Positions 15,947-24,760 are shown, counted from the first letter of the stretch. The stretch is 64,000 nucleotides of DNA from JAMCRM01 sp035561075 (GCA_035561075.1 DATMYF010000180.1:69988-133987), one strand, 5' to 3'. Notes: generated from the letters alone by a model not told the origin. Program-made: numbers and translations.

Positions 15947-17695
15947 ATGCAATCAAGGGCCGTAATTCTCCGTCGCGGAATATTGATGACCTCCCTGCTC
16001 GCGCTACCCTTGCCGCTGGCGGCGCAAACGCCAGCGGTCACAATCGCTGCGACGCCCGTCGCGCTCGCCTTTACGTATCAGACCGGCGGCGCGCTGCCTG
16101 CCGAGCAGAAAGTGCAGGTCAAGCGCAGCGGCACGGGCACGGCACTGGATTTCACTGTGACGGTGCCGCCGGACGCAGACTGGCTGATCGTGAGCCCGGC
16201 GGCTGGAAAGACCGGAACTGCCATCGGGGTGCGGATCAATCCCACCTCTCTGCTTGCCCGCACGTACACGGCGGCCATCGAGATTACGGCCGCCGGGGTC
16301 AGCAATCCGGCGGTGGTGAACGTCACCCTGACGGTGAAAAACCCGCCCCCTATAGCCACCGCGCTGCCGTCCAGCCTGCCATTCACCTTCCAGACCGATC
16401 AAGCCGCTCCGGCCGCCAAGACGATTACGGTGTCGAGCAACGGCGAACCCGTTTCCTTTACAGCGGCAGCCTCCGGCGGAACATGGCTGAGCGTCAAGCC
16501 GGCCCTCGGGATTGTTGTCACGGGCAGCCCCGTAAGCCTCTCCGCCGAGGTGGACACAACCGGGCTGGTGCCGGGCACATACAACGGCAAGGTTACCCTC
16601 ACGTATCTGAATGCCTCCACGAAGAGCTACACAATCCCGGTGACCCTTACGGTTACGGCGGGAGTGCCGGTGGTGACATCCATCTGGCCGAATGCGGCGC
16701 CCATCGGCTCGAATGACGCGGTGATCACGCTTCGGGGCCAGCACTTCTTCCAGTCCTCGACGGTCCAGGCGGGTACCACCGCGGTCGCCACAACCTGGGT
16801 TGGGACCACGGTTCTGTTGGCGGTAATCCCCAAGGCGCTCATGGAAACAGCGGGGCCGCTCCCGATCGCCGTGACCAACACGCCGCAGCCGGCATCTACG
16901 CCCGTGAACTTCACGGTGACGCCCCCCGGCCCGGTGATCGAAAGCGTGGTGAACGCCGCCAGTTTCTCCGGCGGCAGCCCTGTCCCGACCCTCTCGCCCG
17001 GGGAGATCTTCTCGATCTTCGGCTCCGGCTTGGGGCCCGCCGTGCTGGTCGAGGCGGTGCCAACTGGAAACGTATTTCCCACGACCGTGGGAACCCCGGC
17101 TACCACGGTGGAGTTCGAACTGACCACCGGCACCTGGACCCCCGTCCCCATCATCTTCGCCCAGGCCAACCAGATCAACGCCGTGGCACCCTTCGCTATG
17201 GTTCCAGGGGCAGCCAAGGCGCTCCGGGTGACGTACAACAGCCTAACCTCTCAGTCGCGTTCCTTCGATGCCGTGACGGCGCAGCCCGGGCTGTTTACCA
17301 CCGACTCTTCCGGGCGCGGTCAGGCAGCGGCGCTGAACTATAGCGACACGACCCAGGCGTTCAGCCTGAATACCGCGTCGAACGCCGCGGCTAAAGGTTC
17401 CATCGTGATCCTCTACGCCACCGGCGGCGGCACACTCGCGCCGGCTCCGACCGCCGAGGGGCAGGTCGTACCCACCTCCGGAACAGTTCCCGCCTTGACC
17501 GGGCAGGTGTCATTGACCATCGGTGGGGACGGAGCCACGGTGCAGTCTGCGACGGCCGTACCGGGGTCGCTGGCCGGACTGGTGCAGATCAACGCGGTGG
17601 TGCCGTCGTCGATAACGGCTGGCAAGGACCTTCCCGTAGTGGTGACCATCGCGGGCGAATCCAGCCCGGCTACCGCCACGCTCTCCGTCAAGTAA
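15947..17695 (+). CDS. Secreted TIGR03437-family protein with BACON-like and IPT domains
   Basis: Function unknown; the TIGR03437 C-terminal domain is common in Bryobacterales. The ATG at 15947 gives 582 residues with a signal peptide ending near LPLPLAAQ (residue 27). Two BACON-like beta domains follow (about 33-131 and 140-237, each with a W-L-x-V/I-x-P core), then an IPT/TIG domain (about 241-335), then the TIGR03437 module (about 340-582) with VVNAASFSGGSPVPTLSPGE, IFGSGLGP, FAQANQINAVAPF and ATGGG. It is a probable surface or secreted adhesin-like protein. It lies inside the flagellar cluster behind a perfect sigma-28 -10 box, so expression with motility is plausible but unproven. Confidence 0.85.
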   Translation: MQSRAVILRRGILMTSLLALPLPLAAQTPAVTIAATPVALAFTYQTGGALPAEQKVQVKRSGTGTALDFTVTVPPDADWLIVSPAAGKTGTAIGVRINPTSLLARTYTAAIEITAAGVSNPAVVNVTLTVKNPPPIATALPSSLPFTFQTDQAAPAAKTITVSSNGEPVSFTAAASGGTWLSVKPALGIVVTGSPVSLSAEVDTTGLVPGTYNGKVTLTYLNASTKSYTIPVTLTVTAGVPVVTSIWPNAAPIGSNDAVITLRGQHFFQSSTVQAGTTAVATTWVGTTVLLAVIPKALMETAGPLPIAVTNTPQPASTPVNFTVTPPGPVIESVVNAASFSGGSPVPTLSPGEIFSIFGSGLGPAVLVEAVPTGNVFPTTVGTPATTVEFELTTGTWTPVPIIFAQANQINAVAPFAMVPGAAKALRVTYNSLTSQSRSFDAVTAQPGLFTTDSSGRGQAAALNYSDTTQAFSLNTASNAAAKGSIVILYATGGGTLAPAPTAEGQVVPTSGTVPALTGQVSLTIGGDGATVQSATAVPGSLAGLVQINAVVPSSITAGKDLPVVVTIAGESSPATATLSVK

Positions 17696-17705
17696 GGAAG
17701 CCCGG

Positions 17706-17745
17706 TGCCTTGGTCCGTCGCTCGTTGGGATCACGGGCCAAGGCA
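17706..17745. terminator. 13-bp hairpin between convergent genes
   Basis: Arms 17706-17718 (TGCCTTGGTCCGT) and 17733-17745 pair over 13 positions with one G-U pair and a 14-base loop. It lies between the ends of the TIGR03437 gene (plus) and the next minus-strand gene, so it can serve both as a bidirectional terminator. There is no clear T-tract. Confidence 0.6.
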
Positions 17746-17756
17746 GCCTGACGCGG

Positions 17757-18068
17757 CTATGCTTTCGGTGCAGCCAGGGCGGGGAGGGACAAGGTGTAGG
17801 CGGGGGGAGCGCCGAGCAGTCGGCGGGCCAGGGCAGCGGGGGTTTCGCTCTCGATGCGGCAGGTGCGGGAAAGAGTGCGGCCCTCCACGGCAATGCGGCC
17901 CTCTGCTTCCCCGACGCGATACGCCATCTCCGCGCCGCGCTCGCGCCGTAGCGACTCAAGAGCCCAACCCGAAGCCGCCACCATCTCGATCTGGCCGCCG
18001 GCGCTCAGCAGGATGCTCCAGTTGGCAGCCGGCTGGTTAGCCCTCGCACAGCTTTCGGCGGCTTCCAT
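17757..18068 (-). CDS. Unknown 103-residue protein in the flagellar cluster
   Basis: Not recognised. An ATG at 18068 is preferred (GGAAAG 4 bases upstream); a TTG at 18101 in the same frame would add 11 residues but coincides with the predicted transcription start. The sequence MEAAESCARANQPAANWSIL continues into a mixed alpha/beta pattern, with VAASGWALESLRRERGAEMA and an ARRLLGAPPAY segment near the end. No signal peptide or membrane segment is present. A sigma-28-like promoter sits directly upstream, so a motility role is plausible. Confidence 0.65.
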   Translation of the reverse strand: MEAAESCARANQPAANWSILLSAGGQIEMVAASGWALESLRRERGAEMAYRVGEAEGRIAVEGRTLSRTCRIESETPAALARRLLGAPPAYTLSLPALAAPKA

Positions 18069-18107
18069 GATGCTTTCCGCGTTGGCCAGAAATCGATCCA
18101 AACCAGC

Positions 18108-18134
18108 TTATCGGTTCGCTGCGGACGGATTTGC
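18108..18134 (-). promoter_or_regulatory. Sigma-28-like promoter for the 103-residue gene
   Basis: Minus strand: GCAAATCC (18134-18127), 11 bases, then ACCGATAA (18115-18108). The -10 matches GCCGATAA at seven of eight positions and the -35 begins with the same GCAA seen ahead of flagellin and flaG. The predicted start is near 18101, 33 bases before the preferred ATG. Confidence 0.55.
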
Positions 18135-18194
18135 GGCGAAACGCGCCTCAAGGTGTCGCGATCGGTTCCGAAGAGATCACTTGGAGCCTATGGG

Positions 18195-18374
18195 ATGATG
18201 GCGGACGCCCGGAACATGCCGAACGTTGTGGTCATCGGGCTGAGCCCGGAAGAACACGATTGGGTCCGGCTGCTGGTATCGCTGCTGCGCGACCCGGACC
18301 CTGTGCGAGGTGAATTGACCCGGCAGGCGCTAATCTACCTGGAAAGCAGGCCGGAGCGGCAGGCACCCACTTAA
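18195..18374 (+). CDS. Unknown 59-residue protein
   Basis: Small ORF with TTGGAG 8 bases before an ATG at 18195. The product is MMADARNMPNVVVIGLSPEE followed by HDWVRLLVSLLRDPDPVRGE and a C-terminal helix. It is predicted to be a small soluble alpha/beta protein. It converges with fliJ and overlaps its last four bases. No family is recognised; its place within the flagellar cluster is the only functional hint. Confidence 0.5.
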   Translation: MMADARNMPNVVVIGLSPEEHDWVRLLVSLLRDPDPVRGELTRQALIYLESRPERQAPT

Positions 18375-18823
18375 CGGGACGGGTCCCCGGGCGCTCGTTT
18401 CCAGCGGGCGAGGTAGGCATCGGAAGCGAAGGTGTCCAGCTCCCGGGCCTGCTGATATTCCCACTCCTCGAGACGACGCTCGCGAAGCCGTTCGAGCAGC
18501 CGGCAGCGGCGGCGGGCGGCCGCGATCCGCTCGCGCTGGCGCTCCACCTCGGCCCCACACTCCCGGCGGCGCACGGCAAGCGAAACAGCGCGCCCCCGCG
18601 CCGCATCCCGGTATGCCGACAAGGCCCACAACTCCGGGGCCGCGACCGCTCCGGACGCGCGCACCTCCCGTTCCGCCACACTGCGGGCCTGTTCGATGGC
18701 GGCGATTTCCTGCTCTACCCGGGCACACGCTTCCAGGAGCGGCTGGAGCCGGAATTCCTCCGCCTCCAGTTGCGCCCGGCGCCACCCCAGCACGCTTTCC
18801 AGACGGAAACGAAAACGCGTCAC
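18371..18823 (-). CDS. fliJ: Flagellar export chaperone-like FliJ
   Basis: Stalk-like coiled-coil protein linking the FliI ATPase to FlhA. It has 150 residues, nearly all charged helix. The family start pattern MTRFRFRLESVLGWRRAQLE is followed by EEFRLQPLLEACARVEQEI. It overlaps the fliI stop by four bases, the normal fliI-fliJ arrangement. Sequence conservation in FliJ is low, so the call rests on position, length and the N-terminal pattern. Confidence 0.87.
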   Translation of the reverse strand: MTRFRFRLESVLGWRRAQLEAEEFRLQPLLEACARVEQEIAAIEQARSVAEREVRASGAVAAPELWALSAYRDAARGRAVSLAVRRRECGAEVERQRERIAAARRRCRLLERLRERRLEEWEYQQARELDTFASDAYLARWKRAPGDPSR

Positions 18824-20136
18824 GGCAGTGCCGCGGCGAGTTTCCCGATGTCGCGCAACGTATGCTCGCGCGGCACCTTGGACGCCGCGTCCTGCCGCAG
18901 GAAGGCAAGCAAATCCGGACGCAGCCGGATAGCCGCGTCAAGCTGCGGATTCGAGCCCCCCACATAGGCGCCCAACTGGATCAGGTCCTCCGACTGGCGA
19001 TAGAGCGCCAGCGCCTCCCGCACTTTGCGGCAATCGCGGGCCTGATCGCCGGTGGCAAGCTGCGATTCCAGGCGGCTCACGGATTCGAGCACATCGATGG
19101 CAGGGTAGTGCCCGGCGGCGGCCAGCCGCCGCGACAGCACCACATGGCCGTCCAGGATAGCGCGCACGGCATCGCAAATCGGCTCATTGAAATCGTCGCC
19201 TTCAACCAGCACGGTGAAGAAGCCGGTGATAGAGCCCTTGCCGAAGTTGCCGGCACGCTCGAAGACCCGCGGCAGGATGGCGAAGACGGAGGGCGTATAA
19301 CCCTTCTGAGCCGGGGGTTCCCCGGCGGACAGCCCGATCTCGCGCTGGGCCATTGCCAGGCGGGTGACTGAGTCCATCACCAGCAGCACCCCGGCGCCCT
19401 GGTCGCGGAAGTACTCCGCAACCGCCAGGGCGGTAAAGCAGGCCCGTACCCGCAGCGGCGCGGGACGGTCCGAGGTGGCCACCACGACCACCGCGCGCCG
19501 CATGCCCTCCGGACCCAGTTCGTGTTCCACGAACTCCCGCACCTCGCGGTTGCGCTCGCCGATGAGCGCGATCACCGTCACATCGGCGCTGTTGTGCTTG
19601 CACATAGCGCCCAGCAGGGTAGTCTTCCCCACCCCGCTACCGCCGAAGATCCCGATTCGCTGGCCCTGGCCGCAGGGGAGCAGGCTGTCGATCACCCGGA
19701 TCCCCGTGGTCAGGGGCTGCCGGATGGGCTCGCGCCCCAGCGGATTCCCCGGCGAGCCGTACAGGTCGTAAGCCGCCTCCGAACGGATGCGGGGCCCGCT
19801 GTCGATGGGATTGCCGAAACCATCCAGGACGCGGCCCAGCAGTTCTGGGCCGACTGGCACCCGGGCCTCTTCACTACGCGCCACCACGGTATCGCCCATG
19901 CGCAGGCCGTCTGCGTCTTCAAGCGGCATCGAGAGCACGCGGCCGTTGCGGAAACCAATCACCTGGGCGCGCACCCGGCGGCCCCCGGCGGTACGTATTT
20001 CGCAGAACTCCCCAACCCCCACCAGGGGACCGGCCGATTCGACCGCGAGACCGGCCACCTCGACCACTTCACCCGTGCGCCGGATCGGGTCAATGTAAGG
20101 GAGCGCCTCGATATAGGGTGTGAAATCGATATTCAT
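18820..20136 (-). CDS. fliI: Flagellar export ATPase FliI
   Basis: Hexameric ATPase that promotes export-substrate entry. It has 438 residues. Walker A is GGSGVGKT (residues 165-172) and Walker B is in VLLVMDSVTR (about 250-259). The nearby ALIGERNREVREF segment is highly conserved in the family. It overlaps fliH upstream and fliJ downstream. Confidence 0.97.
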   Translation of the reverse strand: MNIDFTPYIEALPYIDPIRRTGEVVEVAGLAVESAGPLVGVGEFCEIRTAGGRRVRAQVIGFRNGRVLSMPLEDADGLRMGDTVVARSEEARVPVGPELLGRVLDGFGNPIDSGPRIRSEAAYDLYGSPGNPLGREPIRQPLTTGIRVIDSLLPCGQGQRIGIFGGSGVGKTTLLGAMCKHNSADVTVIALIGERNREVREFVEHELGPEGMRRAVVVVATSDRPAPLRVRACFTALAVAEYFRDQGAGVLLVMDSVTRLAMAQREIGLSAGEPPAQKGYTPSVFAILPRVFERAGNFGKGSITGFFTVLVEGDDFNEPICDAVRAILDGHVVLSRRLAAAGHYPAIDVLESVSRLESQLATGDQARDCRKVREALALYRQSEDLIQLGAYVGGSNPQLDAAIRLRPDLLAFLRQDAASKVPREHTLRDIGKLAAALP

Positions 20137-20816
20137 GCGTGCCTGCGCAGACGGTCCGTGAGCCCGCGCTCGATCTCCGCCAGTTGCGTATCGACGGAAG
20201 CGTCCAGTTTGCCGCGCCCGGTCTCGACCACCACGCCGCCGCGCTCGAGCGAGGCATCCGGCGCCACCAGGATGGCCCGCGAGGCCTTCTCGAAGGCGGC
20301 GCGCAGCATATCGGCCTGTTCGGGGTGGGCCCGCACCCGGCAGACTTCGTCGAGCTGCACTTTGTCGAGCGCCGCCCTCACGATGCCGGCCAGGGCGTCG
20401 GGGTCGAGCAAGATCTCCCGGTGCAGCACGCGCCGCGCAATGGCCACCGAGAGCTTCAGCAGCGACGCTTCCGCCTGCGAGACGAGCTGCGGGCGGAGGC
20501 GCGCGATGTCGTCGATCGAGCGGATGAGCCGTTCGATTACCGGCCGCAGTTCCTCTCCTGCCGCGTTCCGGCCGGCCGCCTCGCCTTCCTGCCGCCCTGC
20601 CTGCCGGGCTTCCCGCGCCTGCCGCCCGGCCTGCGCCTCGACCTCCGCCACCCGGCGGGCCAGTTCCGCGGAATAGTCAACTGGAGGCGCCGCCGTTGCG
20701 GGCCGCGGCGCTGGCCCCGAAGCCGCAACCTCGGGCACGCCGCCGGCCGGGGCAGGCACCCATGCCATGGGCATCGCACCGTCCACCTCGGCGGCACGCA
20801 GCACCTTAGACGACAT
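20133..20816 (-). CDS. fliH: Flagellar export stator FliH
   Basis: Dimeric regulator of FliI that tethers it to FliN. It has 227 residues. The N-terminal ~45 residues are Pro/Ala-rich, followed by a helix with GxxxG-type repeats (AGRQAREARQAGRQEGEAAG), the FliH hallmark, then a C-terminal V-ATPase E-like domain from about residue 110 (LLKLSVAIARRVLHREILLD). Start overlaps fliG by 11 bases and stop overlaps fliI. Confidence 0.93.
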   Translation of the reverse strand: MSSKVLRAAEVDGAMPMAWVPAPAGGVPEVAASGPAPRPATAAPPVDYSAELARRVAEVEAQAGRQAREARQAGRQEGEAAGRNAAGEELRPVIERLIRSIDDIARLRPQLVSQAEASLLKLSVAIARRVLHREILLDPDALAGIVRAALDKVQLDEVCRVRAHPEQADMLRAAFEKASRAILVAPDASLERGGVVVETGRGKLDASVDTQLAEIERGLTDRLRRHA

Positions 20817-21843
20817 ATTGTTCGCCGACCGCTCCCTTCAGGCTGATCACCCCCTGGGCTTCCAGTTGCCGCACCATGGCGATGATCTGCTGCTGCGCGC
20901 CCTCCACGTCTTTGATGCGCACCGGACCCATCGAATCCATGTCTTCCCGCAGCATTTCCGCCCCACGCTGCGACATGCACTGGATAAAGTGGTTCTGAAG
21001 CTGCTCGCTGGTGCCTTTGAGCGCCAGGGTGAGGAGCTTGCGGTCCACCTTCGAGAGCACCTCCTTCATGCCTTTGACGTTGATGAGCAGCATATCCTCG
21101 AAAACGAACATCAGGTGCCGCACGGATTCGGCGAGGTTGGGATCCTGCTGCTCGATATTGTCCAGGATCTCTTTGCTGGACCCCGAATCTAGGCGGTTGA
21201 GCAACTCCGCCACGGCGCGCACCCCGCCGTAGGATTCGCGGCTCAACTCCCCCAGGGAATTGAGCTTCTGCCCGATGACAGCGGCGATCTTGGTGATGAC
21301 ATCGGGAGAGATCTGGTCGAGGTGCGCCATGCGCAACGCCACCTCCGAGCGGATGTCCGTGGGGAGCGCCAGCAGCAGGCCGGCCGCCTGCGACGGGTTC
21401 AGGTGGCTCACGATGGTCGCAATAGTCTGGGGATGTTCGCTCTGAATGAACTTGGCGAGCTGCTGGGGGTCGGCCTTCTGGAGCGCGTCGAAACTCACCA
21501 GCTCTGAGCCGATGGCCGCGGCGATCTGGTCAAGCAGCTTCCTGGCGCTCTCTAGGCCGAAGGCGCTCACCAGCATCTTGCGGGCATATTCGAGACCACC
21601 CTTGACGACGTACTCACGGGCCAGCGTCAGCTCGTAGAACTCCTGGAGCACGCCCTCCACCTGCTCGGGACTGACGTCGCCCAGCAGGGTGATTTCGCGG
21701 CTGACCTCCTGCACTTCCTCGATCGAGAGCTGCTTGAGCATCTCGGCGGCGCTCTGCTCCCCCAGGCAGAGCAGCAGGATGGCGCATTTACGTGGACCCG
21801 GGATCAGCTCGGCCGCCTTGGTTGGGGTGGTATTGGCGATCAT
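20806..21843 (-). CDS. fliG: Flagellar motor switch protein FliG
   Basis: Switch protein joining the MS ring to the C ring and contacting the stator. It has 345 residues, with the N-terminal FliF-binding domain (KCAILLLCLGEQSAAEMLKQ), the middle-domain EHPQT motif at 136-140, and the C-terminal torque region with VFEDMLLINVKGMKEVLSKV and DRKLLTLALKGTSEQL. It starts 4 bases after fliF. Confidence 0.97.
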   Translation of the reverse strand: MIANTTPTKAAELIPGPRKCAILLLCLGEQSAAEMLKQLSIEEVQEVSREITLLGDVSPEQVEGVLQEFYELTLAREYVVKGGLEYARKMLVSAFGLESARKLLDQIAAAIGSELVSFDALQKADPQQLAKFIQSEHPQTIATIVSHLNPSQAAGLLLALPTDIRSEVALRMAHLDQISPDVITKIAAVIGQKLNSLGELSRESYGGVRAVAELLNRLDSGSSKEILDNIEQQDPNLAESVRHLMFVFEDMLLINVKGMKEVLSKVDRKLLTLALKGTSEQLQNHFIQCMSQRGAEMLREDMDSMGPVRIKDVEGAQQQIIAMVRQLEAQGVISLKGAVGEQYVV

Positions 21844-21847
21844 GGCT

Positions 21848-23518
21848 TCACCTGCTCAACCACTTCCGCAACACCATCACCGAGGGATTCGAATCCTTGG
21901 CGAGGTTGGTCCGCAAACGCTCCACGAGCACCTCGGCCTTCTTGGTGGTGACATCCGGCATCTTGATGGATTTGATGACTTCGAGTTCGAGGCGCTGCCG
22001 TGCGTCCGCCTGGCCGGCAAGCTCCTGCTCCATCTGTTCCTCGACACTGGGCTCACCACCCTCCGCGCCCGGGGGCAGAGCGGTGGGAACCGAGGCGCCC
22101 GCCGGAAGCCTGCTTCGCCACAGCTTGCGGACGAACAGCCAGCCTCCCGCGGCCAGCGCGAACAGCGCGAACGCCACCAGGCCGCCCAGCAGCCGGGTGT
22201 CCGGCGGCCACTGGAGCTTAAAGGGCGAGCCGGGCGGCACCGCCTCGGGCGCCGGAGGCGCCTGCCGAAGGGTGGCATCGAACGCCAGGCTCTCGACCAC
22301 AATCTGGTCGCCGCGCCGCTGATCGAAATTGACCACCCCCGCCACTACGTCCCGGATGCGGCGCAGCGTTTCGGCCGACGGCGGCACCAGCACGCGGCGC
22401 TGGTTGGGCGGCGTACCCTCCCAGCGCACGTCCTGATCGACCAGCAACCCCACCGAAACGCGTTTGACGGTACCCTGCGGCTGGCGGACGCGGTTCACCA
22501 CCCGGCTGCTTTGGTACGTGATGTTTTCGGTGCTGCGGTTCAGGCCCGCACGGCCCGAGAGCGCGGGGGCGGCGGCACGCGGCAGGTTGGACGGTGTTCC
22601 GGGAACCCCGGCGGTGGAGACCCCGGCGGTCGAATCCTCGCTCTTCTGGGACGTGAGCATGACGGAACGCTCGGGATCGTACATCTCCTCGCTGCGCTCC
22701 CCGCTGGTGAGGTCGCATTCCACCGAGACCCCCGTCTCGAAACGTCCCGCGCCCAGCAGCGGTTCGAGCGTGCCCCGGATCTTGCGGGTCAGTTCACGCT
22801 CGATCTGGCGGCGGTAGTCGAGCGCCGCTTCGGAGGCAGCCTGCTCGTCGTCCGAACCGCTGCGCGGCCGGTTCAACAGGTTCCCGTTGGTGTCGAGCAC
22901 CGAAACCGCCTCGGGCGCAAGCCCCTCCACGGCGCTGGCTGCGAGGTGGCAGACGGCCTGTACGTTTTGCTCCGAGAGACGCACCCCGCCGCGCAGCCGC
23001 AGCATCACGCTGGCCTTGGCCGGCTGCCGCGCCTCCAGGAAGACCGAATCCTTGGGGAACGTGAGGTGGACGCGCGCCTCCTCAATCTCCTGCAAGTGCC
23101 CCAGCGAGCGCTCCAGTTCGCCTTCGAGGGCGCGCCGGTAGTTGACATGTTCGGCGAAGTCGGTGAGCCCCAGGTTGGTCTTATCGAAGATTTCAAAGCC
23201 CAGGCGGCCCGTCTTGGGAAGCCCGTCCACGGCCATTTGGAGCCGCAGTTCGGAGAGCCGCTCATCGGGCACCAGCACGGCGGTGCCGTTATCCTCCAGC
23301 CGGTACTCCACGTTGGCCTGCTTGAGCTTGGCCACCACCGCCCCGGCATCCCCGGGGGCCAGGGCCGTATATAGGGGCTTATACACGGTCTGGGTGCTCC
23401 AGCGCGTGAACAGCAGCAGGCTCGTCACAACCAGCACGGCCGCGGCTGCAATCGTCCAGCGCTGCCGCACCGAGAGGTTCGCCGAGACGGCGCGGAGCTG
23501 CCCGATCATGCCGGACAT
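21848..23518 (-). CDS. fliF: MS-ring protein FliF
   Basis: Forms the inner-membrane MS ring. It has 556 residues. The first membrane segment is near residues 22-42 (WTIAAAAVLVVTSLLLFTRW), the periplasmic ring-building motifs lie in between (YRRALEGELERSLGHLQEIE, ARVHLTFPKDSVF), a second membrane segment lies near 435-455 (GGLVAFALFALAAGGWLFVR), and the C-terminal FliG-binding tail ends VMVLRKWLSR. It lies 63 bases after fliE. Confidence 0.96.
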   Translation of the reverse strand: MSGMIGQLRAVSANLSVRQRWTIAAAAVLVVTSLLLFTRWSTQTVYKPLYTALAPGDAGAVVAKLKQANVEYRLEDNGTAVLVPDERLSELRLQMAVDGLPKTGRLGFEIFDKTNLGLTDFAEHVNYRRALEGELERSLGHLQEIEEARVHLTFPKDSVFLEARQPAKASVMLRLRGGVRLSEQNVQAVCHLAASAVEGLAPEAVSVLDTNGNLLNRPRSGSDDEQAASEAALDYRRQIERELTRKIRGTLEPLLGAGRFETGVSVECDLTSGERSEEMYDPERSVMLTSQKSEDSTAGVSTAGVPGTPSNLPRAAAPALSGRAGLNRSTENITYQSSRVVNRVRQPQGTVKRVSVGLLVDQDVRWEGTPPNQRRVLVPPSAETLRRIRDVVAGVVNFDQRRGDQIVVESLAFDATLRQAPPAPEAVPPGSPFKLQWPPDTRLLGGLVAFALFALAAGGWLFVRKLWRSRLPAGASVPTALPPGAEGGEPSVEEQMEQELAGQADARQRLELEVIKSIKMPDVTTKKAEVLVERLRTNLAKDSNPSVMVLRKWLSR

Positions 23519-23581
23519 GGATGGGCCTTTCCCGAACCGCAGGATGCCGTCCTCGCGGCGTTTAGGTGATCATTCATGTAG

Positions 23582-23884
23582 CTAAACCTGCATGCGCATG
23601 ATCTCCTGGTACGCCTGCACCATCTTGTTGCGGACCTGGAGGAAAAGTTCGAAAGCCAGCTCGGCCTGCTGGGTGGCCAGCGCCACCTGGTGGAGTTCCC
23701 CGCCCTCCCCTGCGAGCATGCGCCCGACCGACTCCCCGGCATCGGCGCGCAGTCCCTCGACCCGCGCGATAGAATCCCGCAACAGGCCGCCGAATTCGCT
23801 CGCGCTGCCCGACTCCCCGGCAAGCGCGGGGGCGCGTATCTCCGTTGCCGGAAGGCTGGCGGGAAGTGAAATGGGCGAGGGCAT
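23582..23884 (-). CDS. fliE: Rod/MS-ring junction protein FliE
   Basis: Connects the MS ring to the proximal rod and is among the first exported proteins. It has 100 residues with the family pattern FGGLLRDSIARVEGLRADAG, then LATQQAELAFELFLQVRNKM and VQAYQEIMRMQV at the end. The start immediately abuts the flgC stop. Gene order flgB-flgC-fliE-fliF is canonical. Confidence 0.95.
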   Translation of the reverse strand: MPSPISLPASLPATEIRAPALAGESGSASEFGGLLRDSIARVEGLRADAGESVGRMLAGEGGELHQVALATQQAELAFELFLQVRNKMVQAYQEIMRMQV

Positions 23885-24316
23885 TTATCGCAACAGGTCC
23901 AGCGAGCGCTGGATCATGTCCTTCACCGCCGTGATGGCCGCTACGTTGGCCTGGTAGCCGCGCGCGGCACCCATCAGGTCCACCATGTCCTCGGCGGGGT
24001 TGATGCGCGGGAACAATACGTAACCGTCGGCGTCCGCGTCGGGATGCCCAGGCAGGTAGCGCCGCTCGGGCTCGCGGGTGTCCGTCACCACTTCCGCCAC
24101 CTCCACGCCCTGGGGCTCCAGTTCGTTGCTGAGAAGCGCGGCAAACGGCGATTCCGCCGCGGCCGGGGTGAAAACCGCGTCCTTGCGCCGGTACGGCCCC
24201 CCGCCCGGCGTGCGGGTGGTTTCCACGTTGGCCAGGTTCTCGACGAGCAGCTCGGCCCTGGTGCGCTGGGCGGCCATCCCGGAGGCGCTCACCGATATGG
24301 CGGAGAAGAGGCTCAT
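23885..24316 (-). CDS. flgC: Proximal rod protein FlgC
   Basis: Proximal rod subunit. It has 143 residues. The N-terminal motif is SVSASGMAAQRTRAELLVEN followed by LANVETTRTPGGGPYRRKDA. The C-terminus has the NPAEDMVDLMGAARGYQANV motif and ends in DMIQRSLDLLR. Start overlaps the flgB stop (ATGA). Confidence 0.96.
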   Translation of the reverse strand: MSLFSAISVSASGMAAQRTRAELLVENLANVETTRTPGGGPYRRKDAVFTPAAAESPFAALLSNELEPQGVEVAEVVTDTREPERRYLPGHPDADADGYVLFPRINPAEDMVDLMGAARGYQANVAAITAVKDMIQRSLDLLR

Positions 24317-24654
24317 CCGTTCCTTCCTTCCTGGATGGCGGAGCGCACCGTGCGGAGTTGCGCGCGCAGCAGGTTCGACGCCATGCTGAAGCGCAATGCG
24401 TTCTCGGCCAGCAGGCGGGCCTCGCGATCCACGCTGACGTTATTGCCGTCGTTCCGCGTCTTGAGCCCCTCCACATCCACTACCTCCGGATCGCCGCCGT
24501 CCGCCAGCCGGTCGAGCTCGGAGGCGAAGGCTACATCGCGGGTCTTGTAGCCGGGCGTGTCGGCGTTGGCGATGTTGGCAGCCGCCAGCTTCTGGCGGGC
24601 GCTGAGCAAATCCATGTAGCGCTCGAGCGAGTTACCGATGGGGTCCAGCATCAT
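24313..24654 (-). CDS. flgB: Proximal rod protein FlgB
   Basis: Proximal rod subunit. ATG 24654 (or the adjacent ATG 24651) is preferred over a GTG at 24672, because MLDPIGNSLERYMDLLSARQ aligns with the family start. About 113 residues are encoded, with KLAAANIANADTPGYKTRDV as the rod motif. It leads the minus-strand flgBC-fliEFGHIJ operon and diverges from fliW; the shared gap holds two dyads. Confidence 0.94.
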   Translation of the reverse strand: MMLDPIGNSLERYMDLLSARQKLAAANIANADTPGYKTRDVAFASELDRLADGGDPEVVDVEGLKTRNDGNNVSVDREARLLAENALRFSMASNLLRAQLRTVRSAIQEGRNG

Positions 24655-24727
24655 GCGGGGAGGGCAAGGCACGCCGGCTGCCAGGGCCTGGGAGCTCTCT
24701 TATCAGGAGGTTGCAGGCAGGATGGGG

Positions 24728-24760
24728 CGCCAACATTTTGGCGTGCGGCAACATTCTGCC
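24728..24760. promoter_or_regulatory. Tandem dyad symmetry between flgB and fliW
   Basis: Two related dyads lie 18 bases apart: GCCAACATTTTGGC at 24729-24742 (extended to 24728-24743) and GGCAACATTCTGCC at 24747-24760. They share the core SCAACATTYTG. A pair of similar palindromes in a divergent gap suggests a regulator bound as two dimers, controlling flgB, fliW or both. No regulator can be named. The second dyad also extends into a longer imperfect hairpin (GGCGTG...CACGCC). Confidence 0.5.
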
